A stretch of 64,000 bases of DNA from Prochloron sp965198675 (lineage in GTDB: Bacteria > Cyanobacteriota > Cyanobacteriia > Cyanobacteriales > Prochloraceae). The stretch is taken from positions 4,650,001-4,714,000 of the forward strand of contig OZ240666.1 of NCBI GenBank assembly GCA_965198675.1, read 5' to 3'. Under the pieces are notes generated by a model. The model saw only the letters and a program-made list of their open reading frames with translations. It was not told where the DNA came from and made no database searches. This document shows, in pieces, positions 26,261 through 36,100 of this stretch. Position numbers and translations under genes: made by a program. Positions within the stretch are counted from its first letter, which is position 1, and each line of letters begins with the position of its first letter.

Positions 26261-27130
26261 CTACCATTCCTCATTCCCCTCAGAAACTGACTCAATTTGG
26301 GATATAGCAATTTTGGCAATTTGTGCCATTTCCCCCCCCTCATGAGCTAACTTTGCCCGTAAATGGGTTAAAGCTTCATCAGCCCCTAATTTTCCCAAGC
26401 TCAGAATTGCAGCCCTGACTAATTCTGGATTAGGATTATCCAAAATAGGAACTAGGTGAGGTAAAGCAAACTGGGGAGGTAATCGACTCAAGGCTGTTAT
26501 AGCCTCAAGGCGCACTTCCATTGCTTCATCTTCAAGTGCTTCCATGAAAACTTGCCCACAACGCTCCTTCCCATGTTCCGCCACAATATTTGCTAGAGCG
26601 CTCACCACAGTAACGCGAATATCTACTATATCTGATTTGAAGGCTTCATATAGTTGTTCCGTCGCTTCAGCCCCAATAAAAGACACCGCCCAAGTCGCTT
26701 GACCTTTAGCTGTCTCGGAGTAATCTCCTGCAATAACCTCTAATAAGGCAGGAACAGCAGCAGCTCCCATACGAGCTAAGGCACCTGCTGCTGAACTATT
26801 CACTACTCTATCCTCATCTTTTAACAGAGCATGGATCAGAGCAGGTATTGCTTGAGGGTCATGGATTTTAGCCATCCCTTTAGCAGCAGAGCGTCGAACC
26901 ACAGGATTGGGATGGTTCCCCAGTGCTCCTAACAAAAAAGGAACTGCCGGCTGACCTATTTTCCCAAAAGCCTCCACGAACCCTAATCGGATCATCCCTC
27001 GCTTATCTGCTAAAGCTTGTACCATTTGTTGCAATAGTTGGGAGTCTCTGAGATTGAAAGTTCCTTGAGCAAGTTCTTCGTTGATTTGTTCTAATAAATC
27101 TTCAGTTTCAAGGATATTTTTATCTACCAT
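26261..27130 (-). CDS. HEAT-repeat protein, CpcE/F-like (possible CpeF)
   Basis: The 289-residue protein is built of at least six HEAT repeats (PAVPFLLGALGNHPNPVVRRSAAKG, AIPALIHALLKDEDRVVNSSAAGALARMG and so on), the fold of the CpcE/CpcF/NblB lyase-isomerase group. It lies just upstream of, and divergent from, cpeBA, so a role in phycoerythrin chromophorylation is a reasonable inference. CpeF, which handles the doubly attached bilin of CpeB, is a candidate, but I cannot confirm it. The coiled-coil gene upstream on the same strand is separated by 17 bp, suggesting an operon. Confidence 0.65.
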   Translation of the reverse strand: MVDKNILETEDLLEQINEELAQGTFNLRDSQLLQQMVQALADKRGMIRLGFVEAFGKIGQPAVPFLLGALGNHPNPVVRRSAAKGMAKIHDPQAIPALIHALLKDEDRVVNSSAAGALARMGAAAVPALLEVIAGDYSETAKGQATWAVSFIGAEATEQLYEAFKSDIVDIRVTVVSALANIVAEHGKERCGQVFMEALEDEAMEVRLEAITALSRLPPQFALPHLVPILDNPNPELVRAAILSLGKLGADEALTHLRAKLAHEGGEMAQIAKIAISQIESVSEGNEEW

Positions 27131-27147
27131 AGCATATATTTATGATA

Positions 27148-27723
27148 TTAAAATTTATTCGTTAAGTTAGGTAAAAAGAACTTGATAACACCGACAAAAA
27201 AGGCACTTGCCAAAGCAACTGTGATAGTACGATTGAGAAACTCTTGATTACTTATACGCTTGTCCAAACCACTAACTTCTTTCTCCAAAGCCTTAACATC
27301 ACCACTAAGTTTAGTAACATTTTCCGATAGCTTATCTACTTTGTTATCCAACTTATCTATCTTCTGATTAACCTCCTCTCTCAACTCATTTATTTTGCGA
27401 TCCACATTCTGGTTCAACTCATTTATTTTGCGATCCACACTCTCGTTTAATTCATCTATCTTGCGATCCAGCTGATCTATTTTGCGATCGACACTCTGGT
27501 TCAACTCATTTATTTTGCGATCGACACTCTGGTTCAACTCATTTATTTTGCGATCGACACTCTGGTTCAACTCATTTATTTTGCGATCGACATTCTGGTT
27601 CAACTCATTTATTTTGCGATCCACACTCTCGTTTGCCAGATCTATCTTGCTATCCAGCTTATCTATTTTCCGATCCAGCTTGTCGAGGATTTCCTTGAGT
27701 GAGACTTCAACTGCTACCGTCAT
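27148..27723 (-). CDS. Coiled-coil protein with 11-residue repeats and C-terminal membrane span
   Basis: The 191-residue protein contains about nine tandem 11-residue units of the type ELNQSVDRKIN (about residues 28-115). They are encoded by 33-bp DNA repeats around 27400-27640, several identical to the base. A heptad coiled coil follows, and a membrane span (TITVALASAFFVGVIKFFL) ends it. This layout is typical of cyanobacterial DUF1640-like anchored coiled coils. It is first in a likely operon with the HEAT gene and divergent from cpeB. Confidence 0.6.
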   Translation of the reverse strand: MTVAVEVSLKEILDKLDRKIDKLDSKIDLANESVDRKINELNQNVDRKINELNQSVDRKINELNQSVDRKINELNQSVDRKIDQLDRKIDELNESVDRKINELNQNVDRKINELREEVNQKIDKLDNKVDKLSENVTKLSGDVKALEKEVSGLDKRISNQEFLNRTITVALASAFFVGVIKFFLPNLTNKF

Positions 27724-28045
27724 GCTATTATACTCCTAAGTGTTTTAGAGTGGTTGTCCCCCTAAGTCTTTATAGGGGGCTTATTTTTAGCTTTAACACA
27801 ATTTCGAGGAATTGTCAAGTAAGTATTGGTTTGTGGGATATGCACCAGCAGATTGTGTGTCCAACCCTTACCCTGACTAGATCTTCCGAGCCTTTTTATT
27901 GGCAACGAAATTTTGATTGTAAAGTTTTGTTTCTTTGTTTCTCATAAAGGAGACTTGGACAACAACCATCTCATATGGTGGCAATTGGCTGGTCATAGGA
28001 GCAGCCCATAGCGAACACAGTCCTTGTTATCAAAAGGAGAATTAA
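27724..28045 (+). promoter_or_regulatory. cpeB upstream control region
   Basis: The 322 bp between the divergent coiled-coil gene and cpeB hold a hairpin (CCCCCTAAG...TAGGGGG, 27758-27777) and then AT-rich DNA leading to AAAAGGAGAA, the cpeB ribosome-binding site. In relatives cpeBA is activated by CpeR, whose gene lies at 43.4 kb. I cannot place a defined activator box or start site. Confidence 0.45.
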
Positions 28046-28579
28046 ATGCTTGACGCTTTTTCCAGAGCTGTAGTTGCGGCAGATTCCAAAGGTGGATTTG
28101 TTGGTGGCGATGATTTAGCTTCCCTGAAGGCTTTTGTTGCCGATGGCAATAAGCGCCTGGATGCTGTTAATTTCATTGCTAGTAATGCTAGCTGTATTGT
28201 TACCGATGCAGTTGCTGGTATTTGCTGCGAAAGCCCTGGTTTGACTTCCCCTGGTGGCGGAGTTTACACCAACCGCAAAATGGCTGCTTGCCTTCGTGAT
28301 GGTGAAATCGTCCTCCGCTACATCACCTACGCTGTATTAACCGGAGATGCTTCCGTACTGAATGACCGCTGCTTGAACGGTTTAAAAGAGACCTACGCTG
28401 CTCTAGGCGTTCCCACTGGTAATACTGCTCGTGCTGTTGGTATCATGAAGGCTGCTGCTGTTGCTTTTGTTAGCAACACCGCTTCTGGACGCAAAGTTGG
28501 CGTTACTCAGGGTGACTGTTCTTCTTTGGCTTCCGAAGTTGCTGGCTACTTCGATGCAGTAGTTGCTGCTATTAGCTAG
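28046..28579 (+). CDS. cpeB: C-phycoerythrin beta subunit
   Basis: The 177-residue globin-like protein starts MLDAFSRAVVAADSKGGFVGG and carries the bilin-binding cysteines at 50 and 61 (one doubly linked phycoerythrobilin), 82 (AACLRDGE) and 158 (QGDCSS). The methylated Asn region (SPGGGVYTNRKMAAC, Asn76) is intact. CpeB and CpeA form the alpha-beta hexamers of phycobilisome rods, harvesting green light. It has a good GGAG site and leads a two-gene operon with cpeA. Confidence 0.97.
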   Translation: MLDAFSRAVVAADSKGGFVGGDDLASLKAFVADGNKRLDAVNFIASNASCIVTDAVAGICCESPGLTSPGGGVYTNRKMAACLRDGEIVLRYITYAVLTGDASVLNDRCLNGLKETYAALGVPTGNTARAVGIMKAAAVAFVSNTASGRKVGVTQGDCSSLASEVAGYFDAVVAAIS

Positions 28580-28660
28580 TCTTGTCAAATTTCAACTTTG
28601 AATCCGCTTCATTCATTTTCAAGAAACTAATTTAACACAAACACAGGAGAGATCTAAGTT

Positions 28661-29149
28661 ATGAAATCAGTGTTAACCACTGCTGTAGCTTCTGCTGATT
28701 TGGCTGGCCGCTTCCCCAGCAGCTCTGACCTTGAGTCCGTTCAAGGTAGCCTACAACGGGCTGCTGCTCGTATGGAAGCTGCTGACAAGCTTGCTGCTAA
28801 TTATGATGCTGTTGCTCAAGAAGCAGTTGATGCTATCTACAAGAAGTTCCCCAGTGGCAGCGGTCGCGACATCGATGCTAGCACCCAAAAGGAAAAGTGC
28901 AAGCGTGACATCGTTCACTACCTCCGTTTGATCAACTACTGCCTCGTGGTTGGCGGTACCGGTCCTTTGGATGAGTGGGGTGTTGCTGGTGCTCGGGAAG
29001 TTTACAAAGCTCTCGGTATCAGTGCAGCTACCTACATCACTGGTTTGACCTTCCTCCGCGATCGCGGTTGCGCTCCTCGCGACCTGTCTGCTCAAGCTTT
29101 GGTTGAGTACAACACCTACATCGACTATTTAATTAATTCCATGGCTTAA
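28661..29149 (+). CDS. cpeA: C-phycoerythrin alpha subunit
   Basis: The 162-residue protein starts MKSVLTTAVASADLAGRFPS and has its two bilin cysteines at 80 (KEKCKRD) and 137 (DRGCAPRD), two lower than the usual 82 and 139. The family usually has 164 residues; a two-residue shortening near 66-70 (SGSGRD) accounts for this. It is co-transcribed with cpeB (81-bp gap with AGGAGA site) and followed by a terminator. Confidence 0.97.
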   Translation: MKSVLTTAVASADLAGRFPSSSDLESVQGSLQRAAARMEAADKLAANYDAVAQEAVDAIYKKFPSGSGRDIDASTQKEKCKRDIVHYLRLINYCLVVGGTGPLDEWGVAGAREVYKALGISAATYITGLTFLRDRGCAPRDLSAQALVEYNTYIDYLINSMA

Positions 29150-29173
29150 GAACGCTTTATAAGCATTCACAGT

Positions 29174-29207
29174 GGGGGTATAGCATTGCTGTACCCCTAT
29201 TTTTTTG
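29174..29207 (+). terminator. Rho-independent terminator of cpeBA
   Basis: GGGGTA (29175-29180) pairs with TACCCC (29192-29197) around an 11-base loop with further AGC/GCT pairing, followed by TATTTTTTT. It lies 25 bp after cpeA. Confidence 0.85.
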
Positions 29208-29211
29208 TTTC

Positions 29212-29961
29212 CTAGCCGTTTTCAGCTGAACAACCCAAACTCTGGGCAGTATTGGTGCGAGTAAAGGGATTCCAAGTTGACAAATCTTTGCTAGAAAGTC
29301 CACAAAGCATAGCTCTAGTTTCATGGCTCAACCCTTGCACTAGGGTAAAATCAGCTCCGGCAATACTCTGTAGTTGCTCCAAACTAGCTCCTGTCAAATC
29401 CGCTCCTCGCAGATCTGCTCCCTGCAATTCAACATTAATCAATCGCGCATTGCGCAAATAAGCTCCTGTCAGAAAAGCGCCTTGGAGGTTAGCACCGCTT
29501 AAAGCAGCTCCCTCTAAATTAGCCCCTGTTAAATCTGCACCGCTTAAGTAAGCACCCCGCAGATTAGCACCAGTTAAATCGGCCCCCTTCAGATTAGCTG
29601 TATTGAGAAAAGCACCGCTGAAATTGGCTTTCGGTCCTATAGCCCCGGAATTCCTGTAATTATATCCTTCTGGCCAAATTGTTGCCCTATCATAGATAGC
29701 AACCTGTAGTTTGGCTCCTTCTAGTTTAGCGTCAGTGAGATTGCAACCTTGGAATTGAACTCGATGTAAATAAGCGTCTTGCAAATCAGCTCCACTGAGA
29801 TTAGCTCCACGGAAGTCCGCACCTCGAAGGTCAGCTCCCTTTAGGTTAGCCCCGGAGAGGTTAGTTTCTTGTAAGTCAGCTCCAATTAGATTGGCTCCTG
29901 CAAGACTCTTTCCTTCTTTGATAGCTTGTATAATATCAGCGGGAGAGTTGGTTTGGTTCAT
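29212..29961 (-). CDS. Pentapeptide-repeat protein
   Basis: The 249-residue protein consists of about 30 A-(D/N)-L-x-G/x units (GANLIGADLQETNLSGANLKG...) forming a right-handed quadrilateral beta helix. The repeats are broken once near residues 85-115 (IYDRATIWPEGYNYRNSGAIG), a common insert in cyanobacterial members. No signal peptide is present, so it is cytoplasmic. The function is unknown. It converges with cpeA. Confidence 0.85.
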   Translation of the reverse strand: MNQTNSPADIIQAIKEGKSLAGANLIGADLQETNLSGANLKGADLRGADFRGANLSGADLQDAYLHRVQFQGCNLTDAKLEGAKLQVAIYDRATIWPEGYNYRNSGAIGPKANFSGAFLNTANLKGADLTGANLRGAYLSGADLTGANLEGAALSGANLQGAFLTGAYLRNARLINVELQGADLRGADLTGASLEQLQSIAGADFTLVQGLSHETRAMLCGLSSKDLSTWNPFTRTNTAQSLGCSAENG

Positions 29962-30062
29962 GAGATTGGGATCTAAAATTGATAAAACCGGCTTTACAGC
30001 ATTAATATATTATTTTGTTTCGCGCAAAGACGCAAAGACGCAAAGAATGTGAGGTTACACTA

Positions 30063-30335
30063 ATGACAGTTAAGCAACCTCGTTATAGCAAAGAAGAATT
30101 TGCTAGATATGGGGATGAAATTTATCAAACTCAAATTCGTCCTCTGGTTGAGGCTGGCAATCATGGAAAAATCGTTGCCATCGACATCCAAACGGGAGCC
30201 TTTGAAGTTGATGCAAGCGAAATAGCTGCCTGTAATCGCCTTGAAGCGTCTCACCCAGATGCTCAAATCTGGATTGTCCGCATTGGTTCCCGTTATGTCC
30301 GACGATTCGGTGGACGTGGGAAGAAAGTTGTATGA
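30063..30335 (+). CDS. Small conserved protein paired with an aspartyl protease-like gene
   Basis: The 90-residue protein (QPRYSKEEFARYGDEIYQTQIRPLVEAGNHGKIVAID...IWIVRIGSRYVRRFGGR, in part) resembles small cyanobacterial proteins that precede clan AA aspartic-protease genes. The first codons at 30015 lie in a CGCAAAGACGCAAAG repeat, so the ATG at 30063 is preferred. It overlaps the next gene by 4 bp, indicating coupling. An antitoxin-like role is only a guess. Confidence 0.55.
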   Translation: MTVKQPRYSKEEFARYGDEIYQTQIRPLVEAGNHGKIVAIDIQTGAFEVDASEIAACNRLEASHPDAQIWIVRIGSRYVRRFGGRGKKVV

Positions 30336-30697
30336 TTACAGGAAGCGTCAATTCAGACTTTGAACCAATTATTCCAATTTCAATTTGTGAGGACAATGGG
30401 AAGGTTTACACCCACGAAGCTATCGTAGATACAGGCTTCAATGGGTGGCTTTCACTGCCGTCGGACTTGATTGGGAACCTAAATCTGAGATGGAAAAGAC
30501 GAGGAAGAGCCATCCTAGGAGATGGGAGTGAATGTATTTTCGATGTCTATGAAGCGGTTGTAGTTTGGGAAGGAGTTTATCTGACTATCCCCGTTGATGA
30601 GGCTGATTCAGAACCTCTTGTTGGCATGTCATTGATGGAAAACTACCAGCTAATGGTGCAAGTGTTTGAAGGAGGTTTTCATCTATACTTCTTCTGA
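30332..30697 (+). CDS. Clan AA retropepsin-like aspartic protease
   Basis: The 121-residue protein has the D-T-G motif in AIVDTGFNGWLSLP and the later LVGMSLMENYQL, which corresponds to the (I/L)-(L/I)-G-x-x-L segment of single-domain retropepsin-like proteases. It would act as a dimer. The start overlaps the previous gene (ATGA). Confidence 0.7.
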   Translation: MITGSVNSDFEPIIPISICEDNGKVYTHEAIVDTGFNGWLSLPSDLIGNLNLRWKRRGRAILGDGSECIFDVYEAVVVWEGVYLTIPVDEADSEPLVGMSLMENYQLMVQVFEGGFHLYFF

Positions 30698-30762
30698 GTT
30701 AGACAAATCTAGCTTACAATATTGGGAGGTAGATATTCGTTTATTTTTCTTAAACCCAAGCA

Positions 30763-31347
30763 ATGCTGAAACCACCAATGACCATGATGGACTTTTTCCG
30801 CAAAAGCGAAGGAACGTGGTTTTCCCAGCGAACTGTCCATCACTTTGACTCCGTTAAGAATGAGTCGGGAGAATCTAATATCATTGTTGAAGTTTTGACG
30901 GCAGATGATCCGAGAGTGATTGATGTCTGTAAAGCGCAAAATGTAGACCCTGCTCTCGCTAAGGGTGGTGCTACCTTCCAATGGCAGCATAATCTGGATG
31001 ATCCCAATCCTAACCCCGATTGGGCAGCAATTCTGGTGGATATTCCCGACAGGGAAAACAGTCAGACTGGGAAATTTCTGCGCAACCGAGGTTATGTAGA
31101 AGGCATTCCCGTGGTCTGTCATTACCATTTTGCTGCCGATGGAACCTTGACAATTCAGACGGAATATGAAAAAAATCAAGGACAGGAACGCTGTTGGTTT
31201 GTCACGGATGATTTTCGCGTCCGGGTCAGCACTGTTAAGATGATGAATGGTGTCAACCTGATGACTTATTGCTCGGAGCGCCGCTGTATTTCTCAAGAAA
31301 AACTGCAAGAAATGATTCAACTCAATCGTGGAAGAGCCTCGGCATAA
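30763..31347 (+). CDS. CpcS/CpeS-family phycobiliprotein lyase
   Basis: The protein (194 residues from 30763) contains MDFFRKSEGTWFSQRTVHHF, FLRNRGYVEGIPVVCHYHF, CWFVTDDFRVRVSTVKMMNG and YCSERR, so it is a full CpcS/CpeS-type bilin lyase. It is followed by cpeZ, so it likely serves phycoerythrin. ATGs at 30778 and 30784 are also plausible starts, the latter giving MMDFF; no clear ribosome site decides. Confidence 0.83.
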   Translation: MLKPPMTMMDFFRKSEGTWFSQRTVHHFDSVKNESGESNIIVEVLTADDPRVIDVCKAQNVDPALAKGGATFQWQHNLDDPNPNPDWAAILVDIPDRENSQTGKFLRNRGYVEGIPVVCHYHFAADGTLTIQTEYEKNQGQERCWFVTDDFRVRVSTVKMMNGVNLMTYCSERRCISQEKLQEMIQLNRGRASA

Positions 31348-31531
31348 ATATATAGTGTTAAGCATAAACTAGTAATTATTTATGTTGCACGCAGAGACGC
31401 AGAGGCTCAGAGAGACGGAGAAAGATTTTTCGGCTTTATCTTAAATCATCCCACAACTATGCAACGCCCAATCAAGGCACAAATTCCTTAATAATAAGAT
31501 AGCGGTTCAATGAGAATTGACGAATAAAAAT

Positions 31532-32149
31532 ATGGTAACTGAAGATTTATACTCACAACTAAAAAATAAAAATCCCCGACTGCGGGAAAGAGCGATGGGT
31601 CAAATTGCTGATGAGCGTACTGAGGAGACCATTCCTCAGTTAATGGCAATTCTGGATTCGGAAGATGTGGTTTATCGACGAGCAGCAGTGCAAACCCTGG
31701 GTTTGATTGGTCTTGACTCGGTTCCTTCCTTAATAGAGCAGTTAATCAACAGTGAAAATGAGACAGTACGGGCTAGTTGTGCAAAAGCACTGGCTGCGAT
31801 CGCCCTCAATTTTCCGGAAGATTCTTTTCTCCCCTCAGCTCTGGAAGCCCTGAAAGGAGCACTGACAGACGAAAATCCGGTGGTGAAAATCTCCGCTGTG
31901 GGCGCTCTCGGTACTGTTGGCCCGCCAGCTTTCGAGATTCTTGCAGAAGCACTCAAAATGGACGATCTGGCTCTCCAAGTTGCTTTAATCAATGCTCTAG
32001 GTTCCCTGGGGGATGAGCGGGGAATGTCCGTACTAGGGGCGATCGCGGCAAATGAATCAGCAGATCCCTACCTGATTGAATCAGCAAAAAGTGCTTTATC
32101 CCGTCTGGAGCAAGTAATTAACTATGGGAAAGCAGGTCCGAGCCACTAA
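31532..32149 (+). CDS. cpeZ: Chaperone-like HEAT protein CpeZ
   Basis: The 205-residue protein has five HEAT repeats (NPRLRERAMGQIADERTEETIPQLMAIL, VVYRRAAVQTLGLIGLDSVPSLIEQL and later units, in part). Its length and N-terminus fit CpeZ, which assists CpeY in attaching phycoerythrobilin to CpeA and stabilises CpeB in Fremyella. It lies downstream of cpeBA and a CpeS-type gene on the same strand. The start at ATG 31532 is preferred over TTG 31517. Confidence 0.75.
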   Translation: MVTEDLYSQLKNKNPRLRERAMGQIADERTEETIPQLMAILDSEDVVYRRAAVQTLGLIGLDSVPSLIEQLINSENETVRASCAKALAAIALNFPEDSFLPSALEALKGALTDENPVVKISAVGALGTVGPPAFEILAEALKMDDLALQVALINALGSLGDERGMSVLGAIAANESADPYLIESAKSALSRLEQVINYGKAGPSH

Positions 32150-32575
32150 CTGTTTATGTTGTTGGGATGAATAATAGTAACGCCTTCCATTGCTACAAAA
32201 TCTTTTGGATTTAAAGTTAGAATATGAGTAATATTATGAGTTAACATTATTGCTTGTATTCGTAGATTGTGGGCTCGCTTACCTAAAATTTTGTGACTTG
32301 CAACAAGACTCAACCACTGAGGGAATATTGCTGGTGTTTCTTCTAACCACTCAAATTGATCTCTCAACATTTGTACTGCTTGTTGAGTTTGTTCGGCTGT
32401 CCATCCTAATCCATTGACAGTAATAGGGCGAGTGGCTACTACCCAAAATTGTAATAAAGCATTGACCATCTTGTAATAATATTTGTGAAATGGCATTGTT
32501 GATCGGGTCGTACTCAGACGAGTAGATATCAGTAAATCTTAGAATAATATTGGTATCTAATAAATAATTTGTCAT
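32146..32575 (-). pseudogene. VapC-like PIN toxin, frameshifted
   Basis: The first frame reads MTNYLLDTNIILRFTD (PIN Asp motif) to ISQILLQDGQCFIT. The sequence then continues in another frame with FWVVATRPITVNGLGWT, RAHNLRIQAIMLTHNITHILTLNPKDF (second Asp/Asn motifs). The expected P-Q-x-L-x-E linker between FIT and FWVVATRP is missing, so a short deletion near 32460 shifted the frame. Catalysis should be lost unless the frame is restored. Confidence 0.75.
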
Positions 32576-32580
32576 CTGTC

Positions 32581-32814
32581 CTAAGCATCATAAATATTTT
32601 TACGATGCAATGCTTCGGCAGGCAAGCTAACATTACTTTTAGGGAATTGAGCAACCCATTGACGAAATTTATCGGCTTTTTCCATAGGTGTTAAATGTTT
32701 ACGAGTTGCTGTCTGGACTTGTCTATCATGGAGCTTGGATTGAAAGAGTTTTTGTTCTTCAGGTGGTAAGTTTAATACCACTTCCGCTAGGAAATTGACC
32801 AGTTGTATATTCAT
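32581..32814 (-). CDS. VapB-like antitoxin partner
   Basis: The 77-residue protein is directly upstream (5 bp) of the broken PIN toxin gene on the same strand. It has a leucine-rich N-terminus (VNFLAEVVLNLPPEEQKLFQSKL) and ends ALHRKNIYDA, as in small cyanobacterial antitoxins that precede PIN toxins. The assignment rests mainly on position. Confidence 0.6.
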   Translation of the reverse strand: MNIQLVNFLAEVVLNLPPEEQKLFQSKLHDRQVQTATRKHLTPMEKADKFRQWVAQFPKSNVSLPAEALHRKNIYDA

Positions 32815-33123
32815 GAGTTTATATCGGATTTACGCTAGTTACATAGAAGTACAACTCAATTTTTAATCCCACATGGGATGTAAATTCATCACCAGACAAC
32901 GGGGTTCCGGTCGATAAATTTCCACTTGTCGCTGCTGTGGAAAGATTTTCCAGCCCTTCTCTTGCATAGCATCTATCTACAGGACATTTTCGACTTGCAA
33001 TCCAATATGCGCAACTCTAATAGCAGTTACCAGTTACCAGTTACCAGTTACCAGTTATCAGGGGTATGATGTTGGCTCAAACCCACCATCAACGCCAGAC
33101 CCTATTTAACCAAGTGATGAGGA
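32815..33123. pseudogene. Gene remnant and heptamer repeats between vapB and the RND gene
   Basis: On the minus strand about 32870-33015 reads RVAHIGLQVENVL, a stop, then AMQEKGWKIFPQQRQVEIYRP, a leftover of a gene. The GW-x-I-x-P-x-x-x-x-VEIYRP part resembles the C-terminal end of Uma2-family nuclease-fold proteins. Four CCAGTTA heptamers follow at 33024-33057. No intact gene is present. Confidence 0.35.
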
Positions 33124-36100
33124 TTAGGCGTTGTTGGGAGTTAGTAATAAGTATAAGCAGGGAATTACTAACAAAGCAATCAGAGTAGAAGCTACTAAGC
33201 CAAAACCGATTGCACTAGCTAAAGGAAACCAGATAGGATCGCTTAAGGCGAGGGGAATTACGCCAACAATGGTCGTTATACTGGTAGTGAGAATCGGACG
33301 CAATCTATCTGCTGCACCTCTGGCAGCAGCTTCCCTCACCACCACACCTTTTTCCCTGTGACTGTTCATGGTTTCAATCATCACGATGGCGTCATTAACC
33401 ACAATTCCCGTCAGAGCGATAATACCAATAACAGCAGGGAAAGAAATGGGAATTTGTAAGATAAAGAAGCCGAGAAATGTACCAATTAAGGCAAAGGGAA
33501 TTGCCAACATAATGATAAAAGGTTGAGTAAAGGAACTAAATTGAATTACTAATACGGCAAAAACGAGAAAGAGTGCAACTATTGCCATTTGTCCTGCGGA
33601 AGTAAAAGTTTCCCCTTGGGTTTCCAACTCTCCAGCAAATTTATACTTGTAACCCTCACCCCATTGACGCTTCATTTCAGCTAATTTTGGTTCTAAGTCA
33701 GCGACAATTTCTCCTACGGTGCGACCATCTTCATTTTTGGCCAAGACAGTAACGGTGCGTTGGGCATCTTTATGAGTGATGGATAAAGGTGCATTCCCAA
33801 ATTCTACTTCTAAAACCTGACCCCCAGCAATAGTTTCTCCACTGGACGTAAAAATCGGACTGGATAACAATTCATCCCGACGTGTTGGTCCCCCAATGCC
33901 TCCATTACGAGATGCCCACATAGTACTCAGGCGAATTTCTAAATCTTCTTCTCCACCACCAATGGGGAAATTTCCAATATCGTTATCCGTCATCAGGTAA
34001 CGTCCCTGCAAAGCTAGATCGTTAGAAGATAAGCCATAGAAATTCATGGCTTCCCGACGGGGACGGAGTTTAAGATCGGGGCGTAATGCACCCAGGTCAT
34101 CCCGTACATCTATTGCCCCAGAAATTTGTCGGAGGGCTAGTTGTACTTCCCCAGAGATACGGCGCAGTTCCCCCATATCCCTACCCACCAACTCGATTTC
34201 AATGGGGTCACCTCCTTCTCCCGTAGATTCACCATTAACCACTAAAGAAGCTCCTGGATACTGGCGCAGGGCGGTATTTAATTCTGACCGCAGTTCGTCC
34301 ACATACTCAAAAGAAGGCTTTGCCCTATCTTCTTCGGGGGTAAAAATCGCCGAAAATCCCACCAGATAACTACCATTAGTGGGTTTGATGCCGCTTTCTT
34401 GTACTAGATTACTCCGTTGGCCCACTAATTTAATCACACTTGCTAAATAGTTTTTACTCTGCAATAGTTTTCCCACTTCATTGGCTACTGTTTGGGAAGT
34501 ATTGAGGGTGGTTGTGGGGGGTAATTCGATATTAATGCTTAACTTGCGTCTGTCCCCATCGGGGAAAAGAGTACCAGGAACAGTTCCCACTAAGATGGTT
34601 GAACTGATAAATAAGGCGATCGCACCTAATGCCCAAATCTTAGCTGTCGTTTTATTGCGGATTGTAGCAGCCAAACTCCAATTACGGAATTTGTTGGCTA
34701 CTATCTCAGTTAAGCGATCGATTCTACTTTTCTGACCTTTAGTCTTAAGATTGCCCAGGAGTAAACGTGACAAAGGAATATCCACGAACAAGGCGATGAT
34801 ATAACTGAGTAGCAGACAAACTATGGCACTAATGGGAATCAGGCGCACAAATTTACCCATGGTACCGCTAATTGCCATGAGGGGGGCTAAGGCCAAAATA
34901 GTAGTTAGTTGACCGGAAAAAGCAGGAACAGCGTAAGTTCTAAGAGTTTTCAGAGCAGCCTGATTAAAACTCAAACCCTCCACAAAGATACCATCATGCA
35001 TGCCTTCCATCATGAGAATGAAAACATCTACTAACAAACCTAGTGCTAGGATCATGCCCACTTGCACCATTTTGTTAAGGGTGAAACCGAGCAAGAACAG
35101 CACCGCTAAAGTTCCCAAAAAAGTGAGGGGAATGGATAGCCCAGCAATAATTGCTTCCCGCCAAGTTAGGGCAAAGAGGAGAACGATAAAAACCCCTAAA
35201 ACTCCTTGCCAAGCATTATTAAATACATTGAAGAGGTCTTTGTTAATCGCTTCAGCATCGGTATTGATGACTCCATATTCCATACCGTGAGGCCAAAGAG
35301 TAGGATTTTGTTTCGCGGATTCTATCGCTGCTAAGGAATCATTAATAACTTGGATGGTATCGGAACCGGGAACTTTAACTAGATCCACAGTAATAACTGG
35401 TTGAAACTCCCCTTGTTGCGAACTCAAGAAAGCCCGATTCTTCTCCTTCTCTAAATCTCGCCTTACTTCTGCAACCTCTTGAAGTCTGACTACTCGACCC
35501 CCCGCCTCTCCTTCCAAACGAGCTACGGGCAAGTTGCGTAAATCTTCTAAGCTGCGAAATCGTCCGTAATACCGTAACTGGGTGCCAATTTCGTCACTTT
35601 CGATCTGATCCCAAGGTAAATCTCGATTCCCTTGTTGAATTGCATCTGCTACCTGAATTGCTGACACTCCCATAGCAATCATGCGAGAAGGGATGAGCTG
35701 AACGTGAATAACCTCTTCCCGATTACCACTCAAATCTACCTTGCGGACATTGGGAACAGTTTCTAAGATTTCTTCTATATCCTCAGCTACTTTACTCAAA
35801 ATTGCCAAGTCGATATTCCCATACAACCCTACCGTGAGAACTGGGGTATCCTGGCTAGATATTTGTTCTACCTTAGGTTCATCTGCATCATTGGCAATGT
35901 CTGGTTTCGCTTCATCTACTTCTGCCCTCACCAAAGAAATTGATTCCGCAATGGGTGCTTCAGCCACGAACTCTACCTTGATTACGGAAGAGCCGTCAAA
36001 GGAAGCACTACTTAGGTCTTTTAATCCTTTCAGGGATTTTAATTCCTTCTCAATCTTATCTGTAATTTGATTTTCAATGGTTTCAGGATCTGCACCACCC

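Noticed and set aside
30709..31365. 218-codon minus-strand ORF
   Set aside because: It is the antisense shadow of the CpeS-type lyase gene at 30763-31347.
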